A stretch of 64,000 nucleotides of DNA from Polycladospora coralii (GTDB lineage: Bacteria; Bacillota; Bacilli; Thermoactinomycetales; Thermoactinomycetaceae), in NCBI RefSeq assembly GCF_014773435.2, contig NZ_JACXAG020000008.1, positions 1 to 64,000 of the forward strand. Direction: 5' to 3'. The notes beneath the pieces were generated by a model, which had not been told where the DNA came from, did not search any database, and was given only the letters and a program-made list of their open reading frames with translations. Made by a program: the position numbers and the translations under genes. Of the stretch, positions 1-8,100 are shown piece by piece; position 1 is the first letter of the stretch, and each line of letters starts with the position of its first letter.

Positions 1-126
1 CCCACGTGTTACTCACCCGTTCGCCGCTAAATCCGTACCCGAAGGTACTTCATCCGCTCGACTTGCATGTATTAGGCATACCGCCAGCGTTCGTCCTGAG
101 CCAGGATCAAACTCTCCATATAATGG
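1..126 (-). rRNA. 16S ribosomal RNA, 5' end (partial)
   Basis: Read on the minus strand this is the first part of a bacterial 16S rRNA. It contains the universal AGAGTTTGATCCTGGCTCAG primer site, then the GACGAACGCTGGCGG segment and the GTGAGTAACACGTGGG end of the V1 region. The gene runs off the left edge of the window, so only about 126 bases of roughly 1.5 kb are present. The 5' end is placed a few bases before the GAGAGTTTGATC motif by analogy with other Bacillales and is accurate to a few bases only. Confidence 0.97.
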
Positions 127-227
127 TAAGCTTGTAAGCTCATATAAAAATTGAACAGGTCATGTGTCACTCTTTAGTTTTCAAGGAACATTTCAGTTGT
201 TACCGCCTCATCGTGGCGACAAGAAAC

Positions 228-256
228 ATCTTACCATCGATATAAAAACAAGTCAA
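228..256 (-). promoter_or_regulatory. rRNA operon promoter (proximal)
   Basis: On the minus strand a TTGACT -35 box (251-256) and a TAAGAT -10 box (228-233) are separated by exactly 17 bases, about 100 bases before the 16S 5' end. The leader between them and 16S carries a CTTGAAAACT-type motif (near 174-186) common in Bacillales rRNA leaders. The bases from 257 to about 666 hold no gene that I recognise; part of that stretch probably carries further upstream rRNA promoters, but none is clear by eye. Confidence 0.75.
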
Positions 257-666
257 CTCTTTTTATATAAAAATTAAAACCCTTGTAAAACAATGAGAAG
301 CTGAACGCACCTATATCACTGTAATTGCGCTATTAAATAGGACGGATTCACAACATAGTCATTCTATATACTTTCACCAACTCAGTGATTAAAGTATGAT
401 AGGTATGGAACGTTAGCAGTTGTACTACTCGTGTTACCTTTTGACTAAAACGATCCCTATTACTTACGCGTGGTGCAAGTTAAGTTTGTAGCGATTAGCC
501 GGATTGTGTGATTTCGTTTTCCATGCACGCTCGCATCACAAAGAACTGGTCAGACCCGTCTGATTTTGTCTACGTGAAGTTGCGGTTCACAGGCATTTCA
601 ACCGTAATACACTTCTTAAATTTAATTGGCTCACTGATATTTTGTTTGATTATAGGAGGATTGTTT

Positions 667-981
667 GTGCTACTTTCTGGTAAATTAAATAAGATTCGCA
701 CAGCAGCATTACTGCTCGTCTTTATTAGTATTATTGTCATGTATCTCGGATTTGTTTGGCCTGCCGTCATGTCGATCTTTATCGCACTCGGTCTCATCTT
801 AATCTCTGTCAGTGTAGGTATCTACTTCTGGATCGGTGTTTTATCTACACATGCTCCCCATGTGATGTGTCCGGTATGTCAAAAGAAAACCAAAGTGTTA
901 GGAAAAAAAGATGAATGCTCACATTGCAAAGCCATCTTGTCTCTTGATCCTAACGACGCACCTCAAGACAAGCCAAAATAA
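667..981 (+). CDS. YgzB-like small membrane protein (UPF0295 family)
   Basis: A 104-residue protein of unknown function of the Bacillus YgzB (UPF0295) type. After a short SGKLNKIRT start it has two hydrophobic membrane segments, a YFWIGVLST motif and a C-terminal zinc-ribbon-like pair of CxxC motifs (MCPVCQ and CSHCK), which matches the family in length and order. The open frame extends upstream to 508, but the GTG at 667 has a strong AGGAGG at 654-659 with 7-base spacing and gives the family's usual length, so I place the start there. In Bacillus the homologue lies close to perR, and perR is also near here (2942). Confidence 0.85.
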   Translation: MLLSGKLNKIRTAALLLVFISIIVMYLGFVWPAVMSIFIALGLILISVSVGIYFWIGVLSTHAPHVMCPVCQKKTKVLGKKDECSHCKAILSLDPNDAPQDKPK

Positions 982-1012
982 GAGATCCTTCCTATAAGGG
1001 ATCTCTTATTTT
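975..1012. terminator. Rho-independent terminator after the ygzB-like gene
   Basis: A perfect 14-base inverted repeat (AAAATAAGAGATCC at 975-988, matching 999-1012) forms a hairpin ending in a T-run. It overlaps the last codons of the preceding gene. The A-rich left arm would give a U-run on the minus strand as well. Confidence 0.85.
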
Positions 1013-1100
1013 GGCACAAATCGGATGAAATTGATTTATTTGTGAACTCTTCTTCGTTATAATAGGAACAAGAGATTTTCTACGTGAGGAGGAATATAAA

Positions 1101-2912
1101 ATGAAGCCACATAATCTTGTTGAAATGTTAGCTAACACAGTAAAACGACTCCCTGATAAGACAGCACTCATGTGGAAAGAAAGCGGTCGCTATGTCGATC
1201 TTTCCTATTCAAAGCTATGGGAAACCATTCAAGACTTTGCCTTTGGCTTAAAAAGTCTAAATATTAACCCTGAAGCAAAAGTAGCTATTTTGGCTGGTAA
1301 TTCTCATAAATGGCTAATTAGTGACCTTGCTATTCTGAGCCTCGGAGCAGTTTCTGTCCCGATATATGCTACAAATACCGGAAAACAAATCGAGTTTATA
1401 TTAAATAATGCAGACGTAGAAATGCTCATCGTAGAGTCCCCCGAGATGTTAGCACGGATTTCAAATCCCCCTGAACACACCAAACATTTTATTTTGATGA
1501 ACGGAGAGTCAACGAGTAGTATAAAAGCATTAAATTTTGAAAGCGTTTTACAGATGGGTAGAAAGCGATATGAGACTGAAAAAGATTGGGCTTATCCTGC
1601 TATTCAGCCCCATACCTTAGCTACCATCGTGCATACTTCGGGTACCACAAATAACCCCAAAGGTGTGATGCTATCCCATCACAACATATTAAGCACCATC
1701 GAAGCTTGTAGTCAAACACATCCTTTTAATACAAATGACCTTTTTTTATCCATCCTACCCACATCACATATCTATGAAAGAGCGGCTGGACATTTCACAC
1801 CGCTATACTTTGGTGCTACAATCGCCTATTCTGAAGGACCACTCAAATTATTAGAAAACTTACAAGAGGTAAAACCTACTGTACTAGTCGCTGTTCCTCG
1901 ATTATTCGAAAAAATTTACAGCAATATTCAAAACGAATTGCGTAAATCTCCACTTAAAGCGAAGCTTTTTAATTGGGCACTGAAAATTTCTGAAGAACGT
2001 TTTCACTACACCAGCAAAGGATTTAATTGGCCTGTCCCCAAGAAATTAATGATCAAACACGCATTTGCTCATTATCTTGTTTTCTCTAAACTTCAAGAAA
2101 AGCTAGGCGGAAGACTTCGCTCAACGATGTCAGCTGGCGCGTCATTAGACCGTGATATCTGTCTGTTTTTCACTTATATTGGTATCCCTGCTTTTGAAGC
2201 ATACGGTATGACGGAATCTTCCACTGGAATTTTGGGTAATCCTGTTACCAATCATAAACCTGGCACAGTAGGTGTTCCTTTTCCCGGTACAGAAATTAGA
2301 CTAATGCCTGATAACGAGCTGGTTGCTCGCAGTTCAAGTGTAATGATGGGATATTACAAAGAACCGGAAGAGACTGCCAAAACCATTGTAAATGGATGGT
2401 TACACACTGGAGATATCGCTGAAATCGATGAAGAAGGTTACGTTAAAATTGTCGATCGCAAAAAAAATATTCTCGTTTTGTCTACCGGGAAAAATGTAGC
2501 CCCACAACCGATTGAAGTTGTATTAAATTTAAGCCAGTTTATTCAGCATACCATTATTATTGGGAATCATCGCAAATATGTAACCGCTTTAATTGCACTC
2601 GATTTTGACTTTTGCCATAAATATGCACAATCTAAAGGGACATCTTTTACCCATCGAGCTGAATTACTTAGATCTGAACTTATCCATTCTAAAATCCAGC
2701 GTGAGATTGATCGACTCCTTTCTGATTTTGCTCCTTTTGAAAAGCCGAAAAAGTTCCGCTTTCTAGAAAATGAGCTTACCATAGAATCAGGTGAGCTTAC
2801 GCCAAAGCTTTCGATTAAAGTACGAACAATCGAGAAAAAATATGGACATCTCATACAAGCGATGTACGAGGAAGAACCCCATCATTCTGAAGTAGCAGCA
2901 TCTACTGAATAA
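1101..2912 (+). CDS. Long-chain fatty acid-CoA ligase / AMP-forming acyl-CoA synthetase
   Basis: A 603-residue member of the ANL (adenylate-forming) superfamily that would activate a carboxylic acid, most likely a long-chain fatty acid, with ATP and then load it on CoA in the cytoplasm. The P-loop-like motif HTSGTTNNPKGVMLSH is at about residues 178-193, the EAYGMTES motif at about 367-374 and the GWLHTGDI/DRKKNI hinge region at about 431-453. Length and order match the FadD15-like bacterial branch with an N-terminal AMP-binding domain. The ATG has AGGAGG at 1087-1092, and a TATAAT box lies at 1058-1063. It stands alone between two terminators. The exact substrate cannot be read from the sequence. 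Confidence 0.9.
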   Translation: MKPHNLVEMLANTVKRLPDKTALMWKESGRYVDLSYSKLWETIQDFAFGLKSLNINPEAKVAILAGNSHKWLISDLAILSLGAVSVPIYATNTGKQIEFILNNADVEMLIVESPEMLARISNPPEHTKHFILMNGESTSSIKALNFESVLQMGRKRYETEKDWAYPAIQPHTLATIVHTSGTTNNPKGVMLSHHNILSTIEACSQTHPFNTNDLFLSILPTSHIYERAAGHFTPLYFGATIAYSEGPLKLLENLQEVKPTVLVAVPRLFEKIYSNIQNELRKSPLKAKLFNWALKISEERFHYTSKGFNWPVPKKLMIKHAFAHYLVFSKLQEKLGGRLRSTMSAGASLDRDICLFFTYIGIPAFEAYGMTESSTGILGNPVTNHKPGTVGVPFPGTEIRLMPDNELVARSSSVMMGYYKEPEETAKTIVNGWLHTGDIAEIDEEGYVKIVDRKKNILVLSTGKNVAPQPIEVVLNLSQFIQHTIIIGNHRKYVTALIALDFDFCHKYAQSKGTSFTHRAELLRSELIHSKIQREIDRLLSDFAPFEKPKKFRFLENELTIESGELTPKLSIKVRTIEKKYGHLIQAMYEEEPHHSEVAASTE

Positions 2913-2947
2913 TAAAGGAGCTTAGCGTTTGCTAAGCTCCTTTATTG
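2912..2947. terminator. Bidirectional terminator between acyl-CoA ligase and perR
   Basis: A perfect 16-base inverted repeat (AATAAAGGAGCTTAGC, loop GTTT) with T-rich ends on both strands. It serves the rightward ligase gene and the leftward perR gene, whose stop codon lies inside the right arm. Confidence 0.9.
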
Positions 2948-3376
2948 TTCTTGTAATTGACAGGTTGTACAGGTTCCATACAGCTCTAACCGATGGGAAT
3001 CAATCTTGTATCCAGTTGCTAGGGATGCTTTTTCTTCTATACTTTTTAAAGATGCATGATCAAAGTCGGTTATCTTTCCACATGTTTGGCAGATTACATG
3101 ATAGTGATCCAAAATATTTGCATCAAAGCGACTTGAAGCGTCTCCAAAAGTTAATTCTCTAACTAGTCCAGCTTCCTTGAAGACACGTAGATTATTATAC
3201 ACAGTTGCAACGCTCATGTTTGGAAATTGACTTTCCAATGATTTATATATTTCATCAGCAGTTGGATGCTCTAAACTGGCATATAAATGGTTTAATATCG
3301 CATGCCTTTGCGGCGTCATCCGCACGCCATTTTCTTTTAACATCTCGATCGCCGTAGTAAGCCGATTATTATGCAA
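2942..3376 (-). CDS. perR: Peroxide-responsive repressor PerR (Fur family)
   Basis: A Fur-family metalloregulator close to Bacillus PerR, which represses peroxide-stress genes until its Fe(II) site is oxidised. The N-terminal winged helix has MTPQRHAIL and NMSVATVYNNLR. The regulatory metal-site residues sit in SSRFD and DHYHVIC, and the structural zinc site uses two CxxC pairs (CQTC and CTTC). The TTG at 3376 is chosen because AAGGAGG (3386-3392) is 9 bases upstream and the product then starts like other PerR proteins; an ATG at 3382 is only 3 bases from that site. A Fur/Per-type box lies just upstream, so autoregulation is likely. It is followed by a terminator. Confidence 0.92.
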   Translation of the reverse strand: MHNNRLTTAIEMLKENGVRMTPQRHAILNHLYASLEHPTADEIYKSLESQFPNMSVATVYNNLRVFKEAGLVRELTFGDASSRFDANILDHYHVICQTCGKITDFDHASLKSIEEKASLATGYKIDSHRLELYGTCTTCQLQEQ

Positions 3377-3409
3377 GATCATACACCTCCTTAATATGTT
3401 GAAGTTCAT

Positions 3410-3424
3410 AAATAATCGTTATCA
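3410..3424 (-). promoter_or_regulatory. Candidate PerR/Fur box upstream of perR
   Basis: On the minus strand TGATAACGATTATTT agrees with the Fur-family 7-1-7 consensus TGATAATNATTATCA at 11 of 14 positions by eye. It lies between the putative perR promoter and the ribosome binding site, where binding would block perR transcription. Confidence 0.5.
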
Positions 3425-3443
3425 ATTAATAATTTATACAATT

Positions 3444-3473
3444 AGTCTACTTGGTAACCCATCATTTTGTCAA
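3444..3473 (-). promoter_or_regulatory. Putative perR promoter
   Basis: On the minus strand a consensus TTGACA (3468-3473) and TAGACT (3444-3449) are 18 bases apart. The promoter overlaps the end of nth by the -35 region only and lies upstream of the Per/Fur-like box. Confidence 0.45.
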
Positions 3474-3477
3474 TCTA

Positions 3478-4125
3478 TCACATTCTCATGTTTTTACCAT
3501 ACCAACAGAAGGGTAAAAGTGGACAAGTGGAACACTTGGGATTACGAGCAGCACATATTCTTCTTCCATGAAAGATAATACGATGATGCGTATCGGTCCA
3601 TTCTGAACGTGGTATTTTGCGCATCAATTGTTGCTCTGTTTCGAGGGGCTTATCGCTATCAGCTAATGCGAGGCGATTGGCAACACGCTGGACATGTGTA
3701 TCCACAGCGAGTGCTGGAACACCAAATGCATTACTTAATACAACATTAGCTGTTTTCCGCCCTACACCTGGAAGCGCTTCTAAAGCCGCTCTATTCTTGG
3801 GTACCTCTCCATTATATTTTTCCATTAGGAGCGTACACGTTTTTTTAATGCTTTTACTCTTATTGCGATATAAACCTAATCCTCGAATGTAAGTTGCAAT
3901 TTCCTCTTCGGTAAGTAAGATGTAATCCTGTGGATGAGGCAACTCAGCAAATAAGTTTTTCGTTACTTTATTTACCTGTTTATCCGTCGATTGTGCGGAT
4001 AGCATTGTGGCAATTAGTAATTCAAATGGATTACGAAAGTCAAGCTCACAATGCGCATCGGGATATAGTTCAGCAAGTATGCTTAAGATTTTCTTTGTTT
4101 GTACGCGTTTAGGTTTTGCCTGCAA
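3478..4125 (-). CDS. nth: Endonuclease III (DNA glycosylase/AP lyase)
   Basis: A 215-residue base-excision repair enzyme that removes oxidised pyrimidines and nicks at abasic sites. The helix-hairpin-helix LPGVGRKTANVVLS carries the catalytic lysine, VDTHVQRVANRL holds the catalytic aspartate, and the C-terminus has the four-cysteine 4Fe-4S loop with C-x6-C-x2-C-x5-C spacing. The length is normal. The start is TTG with GGAGAGGAG nine bases upstream. It lies 27 bases after bcp on the same strand and is probably cotranscribed with it. PerR, Bcp and Nth side by side suggest an oxidative-stress neighbourhood. Confidence 0.95.
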   Translation of the reverse strand: MQAKPKRVQTKKILSILAELYPDAHCELDFRNPFELLIATMLSAQSTDKQVNKVTKNLFAELPHPQDYILLTEEEIATYIRGLGLYRNKSKSIKKTCTLLMEKYNGEVPKNRAALEALPGVGRKTANVVLSNAFGVPALAVDTHVQRVANRLALADSDKPLETEQQLMRKIPRSEWTDTHHRIIFHGRRICAARNPKCSTCPLLPFCWYGKNMRM

Positions 4126-4152
4126 ACCACGTAACTCCTCTCCAAAAACCCG

Positions 4153-4632
4153 TTAGGCTTGTCCTTTTTCGATATGTTCTCTGACAAATGCGAGTGCTAA
4201 CGCAACATGATCTTTTACTTTAACTTTGCGATAAGCCTTTACAATATTAAATTGCGGGTCAATGATAAAAGTAGAACGTTCAATCCCCATTTTTTTCTGA
4301 CCAAACATATTTTTTTCTTTAAACACTTCGTACATTTGACACACTTTTGCATCAGGATCACTCAATAGTAAAAAAGGAAGTGCATGCTTTTCCGTAAACT
4401 TCTGGTGTGTGGCAACTGTATCGCGGCTCACACCTAAAATGACTGCCCCTAAGTCCTCATATGCTGCATATTGATCTCTAAAATCACAAGCTTGTGTGGT
4501 GCAACCAGGTGTATGATCCTTAGGATAAAAATAAAGGATAATATATTTCCCTTTGTAATCAGATAAACTTACATCTTGACCCGCTGTACCTTTTAATGTG
4601 AAATCTATTGCTGGTTGTCCTTCTTGCATCAT
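4153..4632 (-). CDS. bcp: Thioredoxin-dependent peroxiredoxin, Bcp/PrxQ type
   Basis: A 159-residue peroxiredoxin that reduces hydrogen and organic peroxides with electrons from thioredoxin. The motif FYPKDHTPGCTTQACDF holds the peroxidatic cysteine in PGC and the second cysteine five residues later, as in BCP/PrxQ. The C-terminal half has GIERSTFIID. AAGGAG lies nine bases before the ATG. It is the first gene of a bcp-nth pair on the minus strand. Confidence 0.95.
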   Translation of the reverse strand: MMQEGQPAIDFTLKGTAGQDVSLSDYKGKYIILYFYPKDHTPGCTTQACDFRDQYAAYEDLGAVILGVSRDTVATHQKFTEKHALPFLLLSDPDAKVCQMYEVFKEKNMFGQKKMGIERSTFIIDPQFNIVKAYRKVKVKDHVALALAFVREHIEKGQA

Positions 4633-4758
4633 ATTTGTGAGCTCCTTTTCTTCTTATTTTATCATCTCTTACTCAATCATATGAATAGCATCCGCTTAAA
4701 CCATATTATACCAAAGGTGTTGATCCACATGGTTTCAATATAAACATCATCAACCTGA

Positions 4759-4995
4759 TTATACACGTGGAACATCTGGTCGTACCGGTCTATCCATCGG
4801 AACATCTGGTCTTATAGGTTTATCAAATGGAACATCAGGTTGTGGAGGTGTTTCAGGTGAAGGTTCAGAGGGAGGGCTGCCACTATCGCCTTCAGATTCG
4901 GAGGTTTTCGTCACATAATTAAGTGTGGTACCAATATTAAACGATCCCGTATTTGTGATCGCTTTTATATTAATGTATCGAATGACAATATTCAC
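4759..4995 (-). CDS. Small GerP-like protein with a proline-rich tail
   Basis: A 78-residue protein. Its first 35 residues (INIKAITNTGSFNIGTTLN) resemble the N-terminal part of small spore germination GerP proteins. The tail is acidic, then built of repeated RPDVP/DVPxD units (residues about 50-78). The start is taken as GTG at 4995, 11 bases from AAGGAG (5007-5012); an upstream in-frame GTG at 5007 overlaps the ribosome binding site and is unlikely. The upstream neighbour's stop codon is about 20 bases away, so the two form an operon. The tail is unlike the usual GerP proteins. Family assignment is inferred. Confidence 0.6.
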   Translation of the reverse strand: MNIVIRYINIKAITNTGSFNIGTTLNYVTKTSESEGDSGSPPSEPSPETPPQPDVPFDKPIRPDVPMDRPVRPDVPRV

Positions 4996-5013
4996 GACTA
5001 CCCCCACTCCTTC

Positions 5014-5232
5014 TTAAATGACTCGAGGACCGCTTTGATCTGCTAAATCCGGATCGATATAGACATTACGCTCGAAATCTGCATTTCGGGCAAAGTCTCC
5101 AATCGGAGATGATCCTCCTACAGACTTATTTATACTTTCTGCCCCGATATTAATCGTATTTCCAAAATTAACAGAAGCTGCTGCGGAAACACTATTGATG
5201 CGTACATTAAATATATTATTAATTGTACCCAT
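5014..5232 (-). CDS. GerPA/GerPF family spore germination protein
   Basis: A 72-residue protein. The order of motifs NFGNTINIG, then NKSVGGSSPIGDF, then YIDPDLADQ follows the GerPA/GerPF family (FGD..IS.......GSG...GDF....DPD..DQ), whose members help germinants cross the spore coat. The start is ATG at 5232 with AAGGAGG nine bases upstream; an earlier in-frame start at 5262 lies before that site. It sits between a paralogue (5335-5550) and a proline-tailed GerP-like gene, in one leftward cluster. The paralogue shares most residues from NNI/NNF to GPRVI/QPRVI. Confidence 0.7.
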   Translation of the reverse strand: MGTINNIFNVRINSVSAAASVNFGNTINIGAESINKSVGGSSPIGDFARNADFERNVYIDPDLADQSGPRVI

Positions 5233-5334
5233 TTCATATAACCTCCTTCTGCAGCTTCCCAATCAAACTGATTAGTTTTTCTTATGGTACGTACCCAAAT
5301 GCACCGATTCCAAACGTGTTGATTTTCATTTGTT

Positions 5335-5550
5335 CTATATGACTCGTGGCTGGCTCTGGTCAACTAAGTCAATATCTAAAAAACAGTTGCACTCAAAGTC
5401 CCCATTTCGAACAAAATCTCCAATTGGGGAGGAGCCACCTAAAGATTTATTTTTACTTTCGGCACCAATATTGCTCGTGCTTCCACTATTTAGGCTACTT
5501 CCAGCTGATATTACATCCAACCGTACATTATAAAAATTGTTAATCCCCAT
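5335..5550 (-). CDS. GerPA/GerPF family spore germination protein (paralogue)
   Basis: A 71-residue close paralogue of the protein at 5014-5232: NNFYNVRL, SNIGAESKNKS, GGSSPIGDF and LVDQSQPRVI align almost residue for residue. The ATG at 5550 gives the same N-terminus (MGINN) as the neighbour's MGTINN. GTG and TTG starts lie at 5559 and 5556, and the ribosome binding site is weak. A recent tandem duplication is likely. Expression in the mother cell late in sporulation would be expected for the family, but I see no clear SigK promoter here. Confidence 0.65.
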   Translation of the reverse strand: MGINNFYNVRLDVISAGSSLNSGSTSNIGAESKNKSLGGSSPIGDFVRNGDFECNCFLDIDLVDQSQPRVI

Positions 5551-5610
5551 ATCCAACACCCCAATTGATCAATTGCACTTCCTATATTTTGTAGCTATGA
5601 CCCGTCTTTG

Positions 5611-6027
5611 CTAAGTTTTTTTCTTCTTCTCATGCTGAGTGGGTACAACTTTTGAAAATCTAATTTCCAGTACCCCTTTACGATAACGCGCACTGTTATA
5701 TCTCTTTTCCACCGCTACGCCTAGTGGAATAATTTTTTGAAATTCCCCACGCCTTCTTTCCTGTAGTATGGCCGAAAAACCTTGATAAGGCGTATTTAAA
5801 CGACCCGTTATCGTAAGCTGATCCCCTTCTATTTTAAGTTCAATATTTTGTATATTATCCATCCCAGGTAGATCAATCACTACGATGACTTCATTATTCA
5901 AATGATAAACATCCACATACGGGTCTTTACGTTCTGTTACACTAGACATTTCCTCAAAAAAATCCTCACCTAAAAACTGACGTGCAATTTGATTCCACCG
6001 TACCATATCCGCATTTTGTCCCTTCAC
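5611..6027 (-). CDS. Hsp20/alpha-crystallin-like protein, possibly spore coat (CotP/CotM-like)
   Basis: A 138-residue small heat shock protein-like product. The alpha-crystallin domain is seen from DVYHLNNEVIVVIDLPG (about 37-53) through LKIEGDQLTITGR to RRRGEFQKIIPLG and KGVLEIRFSK near the C-terminus. Its N-terminus is short. In Bacillus this branch includes coat proteins CotM and CotP, and the GerP-like genes on either side favour a spore role, but a general chaperone is not excluded. The start is GTG with GGGAGG nine bases upstream. It is divergent from gerPC. Confidence 0.7.
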   Translation of the reverse strand: MKGQNADMVRWNQIARQFLGEDFFEEMSSVTERKDPYVDVYHLNNEVIVVIDLPGMDNIQNIELKIEGDQLTITGRLNTPYQGFSAILQERRRGEFQKIIPLGVAVEKRYNSARYRKGVLEIRFSKVVPTQHEKKKKT

Positions 6028-6173
6028 AACAGATAACCTCCCGTAATCAGCTGGTCATATGCCTATATCTATTCAAGTGCTTTTAAATTGGTCACTACTT
6101 TCTTTCGAATTTGGTCATGTTTTCTCAAATGTTGTCCATATATTGTAAGAGAGTGTAAAAGGAGGCGTTTATA

Positions 6174-6497
6174 TTGTACGAGTATCAGATTCAGTATTTG
6201 TGGAACTGTATTGTGCAAATCACAACACAAGTCAATCAATTGATTGAAGAAAATAATCAACTAAAAGAACAGATTGATCAAATTAAACCGATGCAAATTG
6301 ATAAAATCGAGTATAAAATACATGAATTACGTGTGGATACTTTATCAGGTACGCTTAATATCGGACTTACGGCTACTGGTGAAGATGGTACAATGGGGGA
6401 AATCGTGGAAAAAATGATTGATAATCAATCTAATCAGGTCACGATTGGCGAAGATGAGGATGATCAGCAATCTACCCATTCTGATCCAACACCTTAA
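6174..6497 (+). CDS. gerPC: Spore germination protein GerPC
   Basis: A 107-residue GerPC homologue. It begins MYEYQIQYLWN, has a coiled-coil of NQLIEENNQLKEQ type (about 20-40) and then the family signature KIEYKIHELRVDTLSGTLNIGL (in pieces: KIEYKIHEL, RVDTLSGTLNIGL). It would act in the spore coat to make it permeable to germinants. It is shorter than Bacillus GerPC (about 200 residues) and lacks its C-terminal part. The start is TTG, eight bases after GGAGG. The downstream crcB gene begins 19 bases after its stop, so the two are likely cotranscribed. Confidence 0.75.
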   Translation: MYEYQIQYLWNCIVQITTQVNQLIEENNQLKEQIDQIKPMQIDKIEYKIHELRVDTLSGTLNIGLTATGEDGTMGEIVEKMIDNQSNQVTIGEDEDDQQSTHSDPTP

Positions 6498-6516
6498 TAT
6501 CCAAGGAGAAAATCTC

Positions 6517-6873
6517 GTGCGCATCCATTTATATGTATTTCTGGGTGGAGTGATTGGAACCTCTTTACGTTTATTCCTAACACTCTGGTTAGATCAATCC
6601 ATTTTCCCTACTGGCACCTTTTTTGTAAATCTATGTGGCAGTTTCGCATTAGGCTTTTTATTTGCTTATGCAAAGCAAAAACGAAATGTTCCCGATGAAA
6701 TCAAAGTTGGATTAGGTACGGGTTTAATTGGGTCTTTCACAACTTTTTCAGCCTTCACCGCACAGCTTGTAAATTTACAGCTACCACTTGCGTTTCTATA
6801 TGCATCTACCTCCATCTGTCTAGGCCTGCTTTGTGCTTATGTGGGGGGGCGACTCGCTTACACCCGGACTTAG
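6517..6873 (+). CDS. crcB: Fluoride exporter CrcB (subunit 1)
   Basis: A 118-residue Fluc/CrcB fluoride channel with four membrane helices. The family motifs GGVIGTSLR, FFVNLCGSFALG and TGLIGSFTTFSAF are all present; the last holds the Phe box that lines the pore. The true start is GTG at 6517 (AAGGAG eight bases before it); an in-frame ATG further upstream lies inside gerPC. A second crcB follows 84 bases downstream, as in heterodimeric Fluc pairs. No fluoride riboswitch is visible before either gene. Confidence 0.9.
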   Translation: MRIHLYVFLGGVIGTSLRLFLTLWLDQSIFPTGTFFVNLCGSFALGFLFAYAKQKRNVPDEIKVGLGTGLIGSFTTFSAFTAQLVNLQLPLAFLYASTSICLGLLCAYVGGRLAYTRT

Positions 6874-6957
6874 TCCATATTTTAGCAAGCGTATTGATTT
6901 GCATCAATCAACACCACAATTACATCAAAGCTGATCTTTTTAAGAGGAGTACGCGAT

Positions 6958-7317
6958 ATGGATTTATTGGCTTGGCTTTTTATTGCTTTGGGAGGAGGAG
7001 TAGGGGCATGTCTTCGGTTTTGGCTATCACAAATTTTTTCGAAAGCCATTCCACCTGAACGCTTTCCCATCGCTACCCTTATCATTAACACAATTGGCAG
7101 CTTCGGTTTTGGTTATAGTTTCTCACATATGCAAAATCCATCATTCGCTATAATCGTCACTACGGGTATAATGGGCGGCTTTACAACTTTTTCTACATTT
7201 GCAGTTGAAAATATCACGTTACTGGAACAAAAAGCATATCTACGAATGATTAGCTATATCCTGCTTAGCGTAGGCTTAGGTATTAGTGCATTTTTAATTG
7301 GAGTGCGGGTCCATTAA
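6958..7317 (+). CDS. crcB: Fluoride exporter CrcB (subunit 2)
   Basis: A 119-residue second Fluc/CrcB protein: GGGVGACLRF, ATLIINTIGSFGFG and TTGIMGGFTTFSTF are the family motifs. GAGGAG lies eight bases before the ATG. With the upstream crcB it probably forms a dual-topology heterodimer. Its stop overlaps by four bases the stop of the convergent ABC permease gene. Confidence 0.92.
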   Translation: MDLLAWLFIALGGGVGACLRFWLSQIFSKAIPPERFPIATLIINTIGSFGFGYSFSHMQNPSFAIIVTTGIMGGFTTFSTFAVENITLLEQKAYLRMISYILLSVGLGISAFLIGVRVH

Positions 7318-8099
7318 TTACCCGCACCACGATAACGCTTAATACCTTGGTTCCAGGTAAACACACCCAGACCTAAATACACAATGCCTACAAGTGGTGT
7401 AGCCATCGCATACCAAAACCACTCTTGTTTATCTAATAGATAACTAGCGGGGTAAAATCCAACAAAAGCAAAAGGAAGTACCCATGTTAAGGCAATCTGA
7501 ATGAAGCGATGATAAATATTGATCGGATATCTCCCGTATGTGCTCACATTGAAAATAATCGGTTGAATATCAGTTTTGGAGTCTGTATATAAGCTAATAC
7601 TGGTAAGGATCGTATAAATCCCACCATACACAAGTACCCCGCCGATCGAAAATAAAACGAGAAAGAAAAAATCTAGTAAAGTCCAAGTTAAGTCTAGATG
7701 ATAGATCCCGTACCCCATCACCAACACACCTGTAAATACACCAATTAGAGATTCGGGTGTCATGGTCTCCATAATGATTTGGAGTAAGCTATGCACAGGT
7801 CTTGTCAAGACACGATCTAGCTCTCCTTTAATAATATACTTCTCATTAAAATCCCAGAGGTTAAAAAAGGCTGAAAAAATAGACCATGGAATTAAAAAGT
7901 ATCCATATATCGCAATTACCTCATATTGATTCCAACCATTTAAATCTGATGTATGACCAAAAACGACTAATATGAAAACCAAGTTTACCGCTTGAAACAA
8001 AAAGTTGGTCAAAAATTGGGCTAAAAAATCCCACCGATAAGCAAGCCTTGTTTTCATGTATTGCTTAAAGTATTCATGAAAGAGCCGAATCTGAAACAT
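7314..8099 (-). CDS. ABC-2 family export permease (second membrane subunit)
   Basis: A 261-residue membrane protein with about six hydrophobic segments and an N-terminal cytoplasmic start FQIRLFHEYFKQYMKTRL, as in the ABC-2 (DUF990-like) permeases that pair with DrrA/YbhF-like ATPases. ATG at 8099 follows the GGGGGGG at the end of the upstream gene, whose stop is at 8101, so translation is coupled. It is the last of three genes in a leftward exporter operon (ATPase, permease, permease). The substrate is unknown; natural products, drugs or cell-envelope parts are typical. Confidence 0.85.
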   Translation of the reverse strand: MFQIRLFHEYFKQYMKTRLAYRWDFLAQFLTNFLFQAVNLVFILVVFGHTSDLNGWNQYEVIAIYGYFLIPWSIFSAFFNLWDFNEKYIIKGELDRVLTRPVHSLLQIIMETMTPESLIGVFTGVLVMGYGIYHLDLTWTLLDFFFLVLFSIGGVLVYGGIYTILTSISLYTDSKTDIQPIIFNVSTYGRYPINIYHRFIQIALTWVLPFAFVGFYPASYLLDKQEWFWYAMATPLVGIVYLGLGVFTWNQGIKRYRGAGN

Positions 8100-8100
8100 T

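Noticed and set aside
6400-6957. A fluoride riboswitch before the crcB genes.
   Set aside because: I found no sequence like the conserved core of the fluoride riboswitch; the spaces before the genes are 19 and 84 bases.
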